Shown here: one piece after another, positions 26,053-34,659 of the stretch | How the letters are laid out: each line of letters starts with the position of its first letter | Numbering within the stretch: position 1 is the stretch's first letter | NCBI RefSeq assembly: GCF_023721795.1 | Contig: NZ_JAMQYE010000001.1 | Location: forward strand, 2,232,001 to 2,296,000 | Origin: Zeimonas sediminis | GTDB taxonomy: Bacteria; Pseudomonadota; Gammaproteobacteria; Burkholderiales; Burkholderiaceae_E | DNA length: 64,000 nucleotides | Direction of reading: 5' to 3' | Notes under the pieces: generated by a model | The model's input: only the letters and a program-made list of their open reading frames with translations | What the model was told of the DNA's origin: nothing | Database searches by the model: none | Position numbers and translations under genes: made by a program

Positions 26053-27408
26053 ATGCGCATCGCGATCATCGGTTCCGGCATCTCCGGCCTGTCGGCCGCC
26101 TGGCGGCTCGCGCCGCACCACCGGGTCACCCTGTTCGAGGCCGACGCCCGGCCCGGCGGGCACACGAATTCGGTGGACGTGACGCTCGACGGCATCACCC
26201 ACCCGGTGGACACCGGCTTCCTCGTCTACAACGAGCGCACCTATCCGAAGCTGATCGCGCTGTTCGGCGAGCTGGGCATCGAGACCGCGAAGTCCGACAT
26301 GTCGTTCTCGGTCTCGGTCGGCCCGCGTCGCTTCGAATGGTGCGGCTCGAACCTGGCGACCCTGTTCGCGCAGCCGTCCAATGCGCTGAAGCCCTCGTTC
26401 TGGCGCATGCTCGCCGACATCCTCCGCTTCAATCGGCAGGCGACCGCACTGGCCGTGCAGGGCGACGCGGCGGCGGCGGCACTGACCGAGCCGCTGTCGG
26501 CCTTCCTGGCGCGCGAGGGCTACGGCGACGCCTTCCGCGACCACTACCTGCTGCCGATGGCGGCGGCGATCTGGTCCTGCCCGATGTCGCGGATGCTCGA
26601 GTTCCCGCTCGGCAGCTTCGTGCGCTTCTTCCACAACCACGGCCTGCTGCAGGTGGAGAACCGCCCTCAGTGGTTCACCGTGCCCGGCGGGGCGCGGCGC
26701 TACGTTCGCCGAATGCTCGAGCGGATCGACGACTTCCGGCCGGCCACGCCCGTGCGGGCGGTCTCGCGCCACGCGCATGCCGACGACGGGCGGGTCGCCG
26801 TCGCGACCGACCACGGCGTGGAGTGGTTCGACGAAGTGGTGCTCGCCTGCCACAGCAGCCAGGCGCTGGAACTGCTCGCCGACGCCGACCGCGACGAGCG
26901 GCGGATCCTCGAGGCGGTCCCGTACCAGCCGAACCGCGCCTGGCTGCACACCGACGAGCGGCTGATGCCGCGCCGCCGCAGCGCATGGGCCGCCTGGAAC
27001 TACCTGAGCAACGGAGACCCGCAGGCGCCGGCGGTCTCGGTCACCTACTGGCTGAACCGGCTGCAGCCGCTGCCGTTCCGAAGCCCGGTCTTCGTGAGCC
27101 TGAACCCGCTGGAAGAACCGGCGGCCGGCAAGGTGATCGCGAGCTTCGACTACGAGCACCCGGTCTTCGACGCCGGCTCGGTCGACGCGCAGCGCGCGCT
27201 CGGGCAGGTCCAGGGCCGGCGCGGCACCTGGTTCGCGGGTGCCTGGACCGGCTACGGTTTCCACGAGGACGGCCTGAAGTCGGGCCTCGCGGTGGCCGAG
27301 GCGATCGAGGACCGCGCGGCAGCCCTCGCCGCCGGCGCGTCGACCGTCGCACCGCTGCCGACCGAAGCCGCCGAGGCGTCCGGCGCGCCGCTGGCCGAGG
27401 CTGCGTGA
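26053..27408 (+). CDS. FAD-dependent oxidoreductase (amine-oxidase/desaturase fold)
   Basis: 451 residues. N-terminal dinucleotide fold MRIAIIGSGISGLSAAW (G-x-G-x2-G at about 7-12), then GGHTNSVDVTLDGITHPVDTGFLVYNERTYP, a signature of the cyclopropane-operon flavoproteins. It lacks a signal peptide. In homologous clusters this protein is placed with DUF1365 and a CFA-synthase-like enzyme and is thought to act in modifying membrane fatty acids. The exact reaction is unproven. GTGA overlap to the next gene. Confidence 0.85.
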   Translation: MRIAIIGSGISGLSAAWRLAPHHRVTLFEADARPGGHTNSVDVTLDGITHPVDTGFLVYNERTYPKLIALFGELGIETAKSDMSFSVSVGPRRFEWCGSNLATLFAQPSNALKPSFWRMLADILRFNRQATALAVQGDAAAAALTEPLSAFLAREGYGDAFRDHYLLPMAAAIWSCPMSRMLEFPLGSFVRFFHNHGLLQVENRPQWFTVPGGARRYVRRMLERIDDFRPATPVRAVSRHAHADDGRVAVATDHGVEWFDEVVLACHSSQALELLADADRDERRILEAVPYQPNRAWLHTDERLMPRRRSAWAAWNYLSNGDPQAPAVSVTYWLNRLQPLPFRSPVFVSLNPLEEPAAGKVIASFDYEHPVFDAGSVDAQRALGQVQGRRGTWFAGAWTGYGFHEDGLKSGLAVAEAIEDRAAALAAGASTVAPLPTEAAEASGAPLAEAA

Positions 27409-28196
27409 AGCCGGGCGTCTTCAGCGCGGACTTCGCCGGCTGGCGGCTGGCGTTCGGCGAGGTTCGCCATGTTCGGCTGCGCCCGGTCCGGCACGCGTTC
27501 CGCTATCCGGCCTTCTTCCTGCGCGCCCCGCTGTCCGAGCTCGAAGCGCCGCGCGGCAACTGGCTGTTCGGCGCGAACCGCCCCGCCCTGCTGTCGCTGC
27601 ACGCGACCGACCACGGCGACGGGCGTCCGGTGGGCGTGTGGGTTCGCGCGATGCTCCGGCAGGCCGGCGTTCGCGCCGACGGCGAGATCTGGCTGCACGC
27701 CTTCCCCCGCGTGCTCGGCTACGCGTTCAAGCCGGTCAGCTTCTGGTTCTGCCATCGTGCAGACGGGAGCCTCGTCGCGATCGTGGCCGAGGTCAACAAC
27801 ACCTTCGGCGAGCGTCACTGCTACCTGCTGGCCGATGCGGGCGGCGCGCCGCTCAAGTCCGGCGCCGAACTGAGGGCCGCGAAGGTCTTCCACGTGTCGC
27901 CCTTCTGCGGGATCGAAGGCGGCTACCGCTTCCGCTTCGTCACGACGGACGAACGGGCGATCGCCCGGATCGACCACGACGACGCCGAAGGCCCGCTGCT
28001 GCTGACCAGCCTCAGCGGCCGCTTCGCGCCGCTCGCCGGCCGCTCGATCGCGCGCGCGCTGCTCGGCTACCCGCTCTTCACGCTCGGCGTGATCGCACGC
28101 ATCCACTGGCATGCCTTGCGGCTCTGGCTGCGCCGGGTACCCTTTCACCGCAAGCCCGAGCCGCCGCAACCCATCGTGACACGAGGAACGCCATGA
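27405..28196 (+). CDS. DUF1365 family protein
   Basis: 263 residues from a GTG overlapping the FAD-oxidoreductase stop. Typical blocks are RLRPVRHAFRYPAFFLRAPLSEL near 24, GVWVRAMLRQAGV, HAFPRVLGYAFKPVSFWFCHR near 98 and AEVNNTFGERHCYLL near 127. DUF1365 is found with the FAD protein and CFA-like methyltransferase in many bacteria, in which the gene set makes unusual (for example furan or cyclopropane) fatty acids; biochemical role unknown. Cytosolic or peripheral; no signal peptide. Confidence 0.9.
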   Translation: MKPGVFSADFAGWRLAFGEVRHVRLRPVRHAFRYPAFFLRAPLSELEAPRGNWLFGANRPALLSLHATDHGDGRPVGVWVRAMLRQAGVRADGEIWLHAFPRVLGYAFKPVSFWFCHRADGSLVAIVAEVNNTFGERHCYLLADAGGAPLKSGAELRAAKVFHVSPFCGIEGGYRFRFVTTDERAIARIDHDDAEGPLLLTSLSGRFAPLAGRSIARALLGYPLFTLGVIARIHWHALRLWLRRVPFHRKPEPPQPIVTRGTP

Positions 28197-29533
28197 ACCG
28201 AACCGCGCCGCGAGCCGCGATCCAGCGCACCGACCCGGTCTTCGGCCCTCCCGGGGCCGCGGCGGGGGGCCCGGGGGCGGCCGCGGCGCCGCTGCCGGCG
28301 GACACGCCGAGGGCGGCGAGGCTGGTCATCGGCATGCTGCAGCGGCTCGCCCACGGCGAGCTGTCGCTGCGCCTGCCCGACGGCACGACGCGCCGCTTCG
28401 GCTCGGGCGCGCCCCGGGCCGCGCTGCGGCTCGACGACTGGAGCGTCTTCGAGGCCACGCTGAAGCGCGGCGACGTCGGCTTCGCCGAGACCTGGATCGC
28501 CGGCAGCTGGCGCACCGACGACCTGGCCGCGCTGCTCTCGCTGCTGGTGGCCAATCGCGATGCGATCGAGCGCGCGATCTACGGCAGCTGGCTCGGTCGC
28601 ATCGTCGGCCACCTTCGCCACATGCTGAACCGCAATTCGCGGGCCGGCTCCCGCCGCAACATCCACGCGCACTACGACCTCGGCAACGCCTTCTACCGGC
28701 TCTGGCTCGACCCGAGCATGACGTACTCGAGCGCGCTGTTCGACGACGCCGGCCGGACCGCGCAAGACCGCACCGGAAGCGCGCCGGGGCTCGTGAACCG
28801 GGAAGGCGCGGACGAAGCCGCGCTGCTGATGCGCGCCCAGCACGCGAAGTACGACCGGATCCTCGAGAGGCTGGGCCTGGCGCAAGGCGCCTCGGTGCTC
28901 GAGATCGGCTGCGGCTGGGGCGGCTTCGCCGAGCGCGCGCTCGAGCGCGGCCTGCGCCCCACAGGCCTGACGATCTCGACCGAGCAGCACGCCTGGGCCT
29001 GCGAACGGCTGGCGGGCCCGGACGGCAGGCCGCGCGCCGACATCGTGCTCAGGGACTATCGCGACGAGACCGGGCGCTACGACGGCATCGCGTCGATCGA
29101 GATGTTCGAGGCGGTCGGCGAGGCCTACTGGCCCGACTACTTCGCGACCCTCGAGCGATGCCTGAAGCCGGGCGGACGCGCGGTCGTGCAGACGATCACG
29201 ATCGACGAGGCGCTGTTCGAGCGCTACCGCCGGGGCACGGACTTCATCCAGCAGTACGTCTTTCCGGGCGGCATGCTGCCCTCGCGCGAGCGCTTCGAGG
29301 CGCTGGCCCGATCGCACGGTCTGCGGGTGGTCGACGCGTTCGCGTTCGGCGCCGATTACGCCCGGACGCTGCGCGCCTGGCGCGAGCGCTTCATGGCCCG
29401 CCTGACGGAAGTCCGGGCCCTCGGCTTCGACGATCGCTTCGTCCGCACCTGGGAGTTCTACCTCGCCTACTGCGAGGCCGGGTTCGACAACCGCAACATC
29501 GACGTCGTGCAGTTCACGATGGAGAAGCCGTGA
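28193..29533 (+). CDS. Cyclopropane-fatty-acid-synthase-like SAM-dependent methyltransferase
   Basis: 446 residues. N-terminal lipid-binding domain, then the methyltransferase: AHYDLGNAFYRLWLDPSMTYSSALF near 160, SAM motif VLEIGCGWGGFAERALERG near 237, IEMFEAVGEAYWPDYF near 303, and the ending YCEAGFDNRNIDVVQFTM. These match CFA synthases, which methylate the double bond of phospholipid acyl chains at the membrane; related UfaM-type enzymes make furan fatty acids. ATGA overlap with DUF1365 and GTGA overlap onward. The first 40 residues are Pro/Ala/Gly-rich. Confidence 0.93.
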   Translation: MNRTAPRAAIQRTDPVFGPPGAAAGGPGAAAAPLPADTPRAARLVIGMLQRLAHGELSLRLPDGTTRRFGSGAPRAALRLDDWSVFEATLKRGDVGFAETWIAGSWRTDDLAALLSLLVANRDAIERAIYGSWLGRIVGHLRHMLNRNSRAGSRRNIHAHYDLGNAFYRLWLDPSMTYSSALFDDAGRTAQDRTGSAPGLVNREGADEAALLMRAQHAKYDRILERLGLAQGASVLEIGCGWGGFAERALERGLRPTGLTISTEQHAWACERLAGPDGRPRADIVLRDYRDETGRYDGIASIEMFEAVGEAYWPDYFATLERCLKPGGRAVVQTITIDEALFERYRRGTDFIQQYVFPGGMLPSRERFEALARSHGLRVVDAFAFGADYARTLRAWRERFMARLTEVRALGFDDRFVRTWEFYLAYCEAGFDNRNIDVVQFTMEKP

Positions 29534-30183
29534 CCGGCTCCCGGACACGCGCGATCGCGCTGGCCGCGCTGCTCGCGGCCCTGCCGCAGGCGGGCGCCCT
29601 GGCCGACGCACCGGGTCCGGCCGGCGCGGCCGGGCTGCCGGCGGCGGTCGTCGGCCGCGCCCCGGCCGTCGCGGACGCGGCCGCGGCGGCAGGCCTGCCG
29701 GAGTCGGCCCGCGCCGCGCTCGGCGCGCCGAGCCTGGCCGGGGCGGGAACGCTGCGCTGGTTCGGCTTCCGGGTCTACGACGCGCAGCTCTGGACGGGCG
29801 GCGAAGGGCTCGATCCGCGCGACCCGACGAGCCGCCCGTTCGCGCTCGAGCTTCGCTACGCGCGAACGCTCTCGGGCGACGCGATCGCCGACCGCAGCGC
29901 CGAGGAGATCGCGCGGCTCGGCCGCGGCGACGCCGAGGCCCGTCAGGCCTGGCACGCGGCGATGCGCCGCCTGTTCCCCGACGTGTCCGAGGGCGATCGC
30001 ATCCTCGGCCTGCACCGGCCCGGCGGCGCCGCGCGCTTCTACCTGAACGGCAGGCTGCTCGGCGAGGTCGAAGATCCGCGCTTCGGGCCGGCCTTCTTCG
30101 CGATCTGGCTCGACCCGGCGACGGTTGCGCCGGCGCTGCGCGAGGCGCTTCTCGGCCCTGCCGCGCAGGCGATGTCGCGATGA
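29530..30183 (+). CDS. Chalcone-isomerase-like secreted protein
   Basis: 217 residues with a signal peptide (TRAIALAALLAALPQAGALA). The chalcone-isomerase-like core shows GAGTLRWFGFRVYDAQLWTGGEG near 75 and PFALELRYARTLSGDAIADRSAEEI near 103. Bacterial members are not flavonoid enzymes; the fold binds fatty acids, which fits this lipid operon. GTG start inside the previous stop. Confidence 0.85.
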   Translation: MTGSRTRAIALAALLAALPQAGALADAPGPAGAAGLPAAVVGRAPAVADAAAAAGLPESARAALGAPSLAGAGTLRWFGFRVYDAQLWTGGEGLDPRDPTSRPFALELRYARTLSGDAIADRSAEEIARLGRGDAEARQAWHAAMRRLFPDVSEGDRILGLHRPGGAARFYLNGRLLGEVEDPRFGPAFFAIWLDPATVAPALREALLGPAAQAMSR

Positions 30184-31499
30184 ACGGCCAGCCGCCGGTC
30201 CGCTCGCTTGTCGCGGGCGCGTCGCCGCGGCTCGCGGGGCTCGCCGCCTACGGTGCCCTGCGGATGCCGCTCGCGCTGCTCGAGCTGCCGCTCTTCGTGC
30301 TGCTGCCGGCCTTCTACAGCCAGCAGCACGGCATGGAGCTCGCGCTGATCGGCGCGATCCTGTTCGCGACGCGCCTGCTCGACGCGGTCGCCGATCCGCT
30401 GATCGGCGCGGCGATCGACCGGTCCCGCCCGCCCGCCTCGGGCTGGACCTACCGACGGTGGCTGTGGGTCTCGCTGCCCGCGCTGTGCGTTGGCTTCTGG
30501 GCGATCTTCTCGCCGCCGGTCGACGGGGCGCTGCTCGTCGCCTGGCTCGCGCTGGCCTCGATGCTCACCTATCTCGCCTACTCGGCCGCGTCGATCGCCT
30601 ACCAGGCCTGGGGCGCCGAGATCGGCAGCTCCGAGCGCGACCGCGCCCGCGTCACCGGCATACGCGAGGGATTCGGGCTGGTCGGCGTGGTCTTCGCGTC
30701 GACGCTGCTCGCGCCGGACCAGGCGCCTCTGCTGGTGATCGGCTTCGCGGCGCTGGCGGCGATCGCGGCGATGGCGCTGCGCTGGGCGCCGCCGCAGGGC
30801 ATCGCGCCGAACGGCCCGGCCCGCGCAGTCGCGATGTCGCTGCGCGCGACCTGGGCATCGGTCGCCGGCAATCGCGCCTTCCGCTGGCTGCTCGCCGCCT
30901 TCATGCTCAACGGCATCGCCACCGCGATCCCGGCCACACTGGTGCTGTTCTTCGTGCGCGACGTCCTGCAGGCCGAGGCGCAGGTGCCCACCTTCCTCGC
31001 CAGCTATTTCCTGGCCGGCGCGCTCGGGATGCCGCTGTGGATCGGCCTGGCCGGGCGCATCGGGCTGCGCAACGCCTGGCTGCTCGGCATGGCCTTCGCG
31101 GTGCTGGCCTTCGTCTGGGCGCTCGGCCTGGGGCCCGGCGACGTCTGGCCGTTCTGGGTCGTGTGCGTGCTGACCGGCCTCGCGCTCGGCGCGGACCTCG
31201 CGATGCCCCCGGCGCTGCTCTCGGCGGTCATCGCCGGGCACGGCGATGGCGGCCGGCGGGAGGGCGCCTACTTCGGCATCTGGAACCTCGCCACCAAGTT
31301 CAACCTGGCGATCGCCGCCGGCCTGGGCCTGCCGCTGCTCGGACTGTTCGGCTACGTGCCCGGCGCGGCCGGCGCCGAGCCCCCGCTTTCCCTGACGCTC
31401 GCCTACGCGGCGCTGCCGAGCGCGCTGAAGCTGGCCGCGGGCGCGCTGCTGCTGACCGCCCCGCTTCCGGATCGCGAGCGCCCCGCGACACTGCCATGA
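30180..31499 (+). CDS. MFS transporter (GPH/MelB-like)
   Basis: 439 residues with 12 predicted membrane helices. The loop motif LDAVADPLIGAAIDRSRP (near 64) is the D-P-x2-G-x-x-x-D-R hallmark of glycoside-pentoside-hexuronide-type MFS carriers, and SSERDRARVTGIREGFG follows helix 4. In this operon context it more likely moves a lipid or lipid precursor than a sugar. ATGA overlaps on both sides. Confidence 0.88.
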   Translation: MNGQPPVRSLVAGASPRLAGLAAYGALRMPLALLELPLFVLLPAFYSQQHGMELALIGAILFATRLLDAVADPLIGAAIDRSRPPASGWTYRRWLWVSLPALCVGFWAIFSPPVDGALLVAWLALASMLTYLAYSAASIAYQAWGAEIGSSERDRARVTGIREGFGLVGVVFASTLLAPDQAPLLVIGFAALAAIAAMALRWAPPQGIAPNGPARAVAMSLRATWASVAGNRAFRWLLAAFMLNGIATAIPATLVLFFVRDVLQAEAQVPTFLASYFLAGALGMPLWIGLAGRIGLRNAWLLGMAFAVLAFVWALGLGPGDVWPFWVVCVLTGLALGADLAMPPALLSAVIAGHGDGGRREGAYFGIWNLATKFNLAIAAGLGLPLLGLFGYVPGAAGAEPPLSLTLAYAALPSALKLAAGALLLTAPLPDRERPATLP

Positions 31500-32236
31500 C
31501 CAACGACCCCACCGAAACCTCCAACCGGGCCGCTGTGGCGACCGGCTCGCACCCGTCCGGCGCGGCGGCCTCCCGCGCGTCCATGCCGCCTTCGCCGGGG
31601 CCGATGCCGGCTCGCCGCCGCCTGCTCGGCGCGGCAGCCGGGGCGGCGACGCTCGCGGCGACCGGGCCGCTCGCCGGCTGCGCCTCGATCGAGCCGGCGC
31701 GCTACGCCGGTGAGCGGCCCGCTCTCGACCTGCAGCGCTACTTCGACGGCATCGTCGACGCATGGGGCGTGTTCCAGGACCGCTCCGGCGAGGTCGTGCG
31801 CCGTTTCACCGTGGTGATCCGCTGCAGCTGGGACGGCGACGTCGGCACGCTCGACGAGGACTTCACGTACTCGGACGGCAGCACGCAGAAGCGCGTCTGG
31901 ACGCTGCGCAAGCTGGGAGACGCTCCATTGGGCGACGGCTCGGACGGCGCCGCCCGCTCAGGCGACCCCGCTCGCGCGGGTGCGCGCCCCGCCGGACGGG
32001 TCGTGCACTGGGCCGGCACCGCGGCCGACGTGGTCGGCGAGGCGCGCGGCTCGGTCGCCGGCAACGCCTTCAACTGGCGCTACACGATGGCGCTGGAAGT
32101 CGACGGCAGGACCTGGCACGTCGACTTCGACGACTGGATGTACCTGGTCGACGAGCGAACGATGCTCAACCGCGCGGTGATGAGCAAGTTCGGCATCCGG
32201 CTCGGCGAAGTCCTGTTGTCGTTCCGCAAGCGCTGA
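31496..32236 (+). CDS. DUF3833 family lipoprotein
   Basis: 246 residues. A long charged/proline-rich opening, then PARRRLLGAAAGAATLAATGPLAGCAS: twin-Arg-like signal with a lipobox ending at LAGC. The DUF3833 core includes LDLQRYFDGIVDAWGVFQDRSGEVVRRF and the late FDDWMYLVDERTMLNRAVMSKFGIRLGEV block. The family is found in the same lipid operons; its function is unknown. An inner ATG nearer the signal could be the real start. 4 bp before the SDR gene. Confidence 0.85.
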   Translation: MTNDPTETSNRAAVATGSHPSGAAASRASMPPSPGPMPARRRLLGAAAGAATLAATGPLAGCASIEPARYAGERPALDLQRYFDGIVDAWGVFQDRSGEVVRRFTVVIRCSWDGDVGTLDEDFTYSDGSTQKRVWTLRKLGDAPLGDGSDGAARSGDPARAGARPAGRVVHWAGTAADVVGEARGSVAGNAFNWRYTMALEVDGRTWHVDFDDWMYLVDERTMLNRAVMSKFGIRLGEVLLSFRKR

Positions 32237-32240
32237 GCCG

Positions 32241-33080
32241 ATGCCGACGATGCAGTCCTTCGCGCCCGCCGCGGGCCGCTCCCGGCCCCGCTCCCTCTGG
32301 CTTCGGCCGCTCAACCCGCCGATCGCCGACTGGCGGGGGCTTCGCGTCTGGATCGTCGGCGCCTCGAGCGGCATCGGCGAGGCGCTGGCCCGCGAGCTCG
32401 GCGGGCGCGGCGCGCGGCTCGCGCTGTCGGCGCGACGCGAGCCGCCGCTGCACGCCTTGCTCGCGCAGGCGCCGGCCGGCGGGCTCGCGCTGCCGCTCGA
32501 CGTGACCGATGCCGAGGCGGTGCGCGCGGCGACCGCCCGCATCGAGCGCGAATGGGGCGGGGTGGACCTGGTGGTCTGGCTGGCCGGAACCTACTCGCCG
32601 ATGCGCGCACCGCAATTCGACCTGGCGCGCGCCCTCGCGATGCTCGATGCGAACCTGCACGGCGTGCTGAACGGGCTCGCCGCGCTGATTCCGCTGCTGC
32701 GGCGGCAACGCGCCGGCGGCATCGCGCTCGTGTCGAGCGTGGCCGGCTACCGGGGCCTGCCGAAGTCGCTGGCCTACGGCCCCGGCAAGGCCGCGATCAT
32801 CAACCTGGCCGAGACCCTGTGGCTGGACCTCGCCCCCGAGGGGATCGGCGTCTGGCTGGTCAACCCGGGCTTCGTCGACACGCCGCTGACCGCCGCCAAC
32901 GACTTCGCGATGCCCGGGCTGATGCAGCCGAGCGAGGCCGCGCGCGCGATGATCGACGGCCTGGAGCGCGGCCGCTTCGAGATCCACTTCCCGCGGCGCT
33001 TCACGCTTTGGATGAAGTTGCTGCGACTGCTTCCCGACCGGCTCTACTTCGCGGCAGTGCGCCGCTTCACCGGACTCTGA
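32241..33080 (+). CDS. Short-chain dehydrogenase/reductase
   Basis: 279 residues. NAD(P) motif IVGASSGIGEALARELGGRG near 39, the N-x-A-G-like WLAGTYSP near 113, catalytic Ser in VSSVAGYRG near 165 and Y-x3-K in AYGPGKAAIIN near 178. The C-terminal extension IHFPRRFTLWMKLLRLLPDRLYFA looks amphipathic and may touch the membrane. Part of the lipid operon. Start either ATG 32241 or 32250. Confidence 0.88.
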   Translation: MPTMQSFAPAAGRSRPRSLWLRPLNPPIADWRGLRVWIVGASSGIGEALARELGGRGARLALSARREPPLHALLAQAPAGGLALPLDVTDAEAVRAATARIEREWGGVDLVVWLAGTYSPMRAPQFDLARALAMLDANLHGVLNGLAALIPLLRRQRAGGIALVSSVAGYRGLPKSLAYGPGKAAIINLAETLWLDLAPEGIGVWLVNPGFVDTPLTAANDFAMPGLMQPSEAARAMIDGLERGRFEIHFPRRFTLWMKLLRLLPDRLYFAAVRRFTGL

Positions 33081-33088
33081 TCCTGGCG

Positions 33089-33544
33089 ATGCACCCCGAC
33101 CCCGATCCCGGCAGGCACGAGGCCTCGCTCGCGCGCGTGGTCGCCTTCTTCGAGTCGATCGCGCCGGATGACGCGGCGCGGATGGACGCGCTGTACGCCG
33201 ACGACGCCTGGTTCAAGGACCCGTTCAACGAAGTGCGCGGCCCGCAGGCGATCGGCCGGATCTTCGCGGCGATGTTCGATCAGCTGCACGAGCCTTCGTT
33301 CAGCGTGCGCGACGCGATCGTCCGGGACGACCAGGCCTTCCTGACCTGGGACTTCCGGTTCCGCTTCCGCCGCTTCGACACGAAGACCCCGCAGACGATT
33401 CGCGGCGCGACCCACATCCGCTTCGCGCCCGACGGCCGGATCGCGATGCACCGCGACTACTGGGACGCGGCCGAGGAGCTCTACGAGAAGCTGCCGGCGA
33501 TCGGCGCGCTGATGCGCTGGCTCAAGCGCCGGGCCGCGCATTAG
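33089..33544 (+). CDS. NTF2-like (SnoaL-type) protein
   Basis: 151 residues, single cone-shaped alpha+beta domain. VVAFFESIAPDDAARMDALYADDAWFKDPFNEVRGPQAIGRIF is the N-terminal half, and TIRGATHIRFAPDGRIAMHRDYWDAAEELYEKLP the sheet. The family is ketosteroid-isomerase/SnoaL-like; the homologs in this operon have no proven function. 8 bp after the SDR gene. Last gene of the lipid operon. Confidence 0.86.
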   Translation: MHPDPDPGRHEASLARVVAFFESIAPDDAARMDALYADDAWFKDPFNEVRGPQAIGRIFAAMFDQLHEPSFSVRDAIVRDDQAFLTWDFRFRFRRFDTKTPQTIRGATHIRFAPDGRIAMHRDYWDAAEELYEKLPAIGALMRWLKRRAAH

Positions 33545-33655
33545 CCGGTCGGTCCTGCGATCCGCCCTGCGCGAGCCTGGCGGCGTGGCGCGGCGCGACG
33601 ACCCGACCCGGCCGATAGAATGGAAGGCCGAGAACAAGCTTCCGATCCCGCAGCC

Positions 33656-34156
33656 ATGACCCCCGAACCGTCCGCCGCGCCCGCCCACGAGCGAAAGATC
33701 GTCGCCCCCGAGCGGATCGCCGAGGCCGTTGCCGGCCTGCCGCGGCCGCTGGTGTTCACCAACGGCGTGTTCGACATCCTGCACCGCGGCCACGCGACCT
33801 ATCTCGCCGAGGCGCGCGCGCTCGGCGCCTCGCTGGTCGTGGGGCTGAACGCCGACGCGTCGGTGCGCCGGCTCGGCAAGGGCGACGACCGCCCGGTCAA
33901 CCCGCTGCCCGACAGGCTGGCGCTGGTGGCCGCGCTCGAGTCGGTCTCGCTGGTCAGCTGGTTCGAGGAGGACACGCCGCTGTCGCTGATCCTCGCGGTC
34001 CGGCCCGACGTGCTGGTCAAGGGCGGTGACTGGCCGGTCGACCGGATCGTAGGCGCGCCCGAGGTGCGCGGCTGGGGCGGCAGCGTGCACTCGATCCCGT
34101 TCCGCTTCGAGCGCTCGACGACCTCGCTGCTGGAGAGGATCCGCCGCGCGGGCTGA
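33656..34156 (+). CDS. rfaE2: D-glycero-beta-D-manno-heptose 1-phosphate adenylyltransferase
   Basis: 166 residues from the ATG at 33656. Cytidylyltransferase-like fold with FTNGVFDILHRGHATYLAEARALG (HxGH) near 36, then GLNADASVRRLGKGDDRPVN and VRPDVLVKGGDW. It activates heptose 1-phosphate with ATP to make ADP-heptose for the LPS inner core. Standalone domain, so the kinase half (HldE N-terminal) must be elsewhere; the isomerase GmhA is at 53039 here. A -10-like TAGAAT is at 33615. An upstream in-frame ATG (33620) is possible. Confidence 0.93.
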   Translation: MTPEPSAAPAHERKIVAPERIAEAVAGLPRPLVFTNGVFDILHRGHATYLAEARALGASLVVGLNADASVRRLGKGDDRPVNPLPDRLALVAALESVSLVSWFEEDTPLSLILAVRPDVLVKGGDWPVDRIVGAPEVRGWGGSVHSIPFRFERSTTSLLERIRRAG

Positions 34157-34314
34157 TCCGCGCCGCGCGGCCGCCAGGCGTCGTCGGCCGGATCGATCGA
34201 CCCTATCCCTCGCCCGGATCCGCTGCCCGACCCGTTGGCCGAGACGGCCGGCCTTGCTACTCTTGCGCTGGCATCGAGGCGGCATCGGGCCGCCGAACCC
34301 AAGCGGAGATCGTC

Positions 34315-34656
34315 ATGGCAGGCAAGTTCGTCCTCAGCAAGACCAGCAACGGCAAGTTCCACTTCGTGCTGAAGGCCGGCAACGGCGAAACCATCCTGCA
34401 GAGCCAGATGTACGCGGGAATCGACGACGCGAAAGCCGGCATCGAGTCGGTGCGCAGGAACTGCGCCGACGACGCCCGCATCCAGAAGCTGGTGTCGAAG
34501 AAGAACGAGCCCTATTTCACCGTGACCGCCACCAACGGGCAGGTCGTGGGCATGAGCGAGATGTACTCGTCGGAGCGCGCGCGCGACAACGGCATCGACT
34601 CGGTCAAGCGCAACGCGCCCGACGCCAAGGTGGACGACCAGACCGCCGCGGCCTGA
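34315..34656 (+). CDS. YegP family (DUF1508) protein, two tandem repeats
   Basis: 113 residues made of two DUF1508 repeats: GKFVLSKTSNGKFHFVLKAGNGETILQSQMYAG and, after residue 60, EPYFTVTATNGQVVGMSEMYSS. Each ends in a short helix with SVRRNC or SVKRNA. Small cytosolic proteins of this family are linked to stress and stationary phase but without known activity. A GCGGAG ribosome site precedes the ATG. Monocistronic by context. Confidence 0.92.
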   Translation: MAGKFVLSKTSNGKFHFVLKAGNGETILQSQMYAGIDDAKAGIESVRRNCADDARIQKLVSKKNEPYFTVTATNGQVVGMSEMYSSERARDNGIDSVKRNAPDAKVDDQTAAA

Positions 34657-34659
34657 GCT

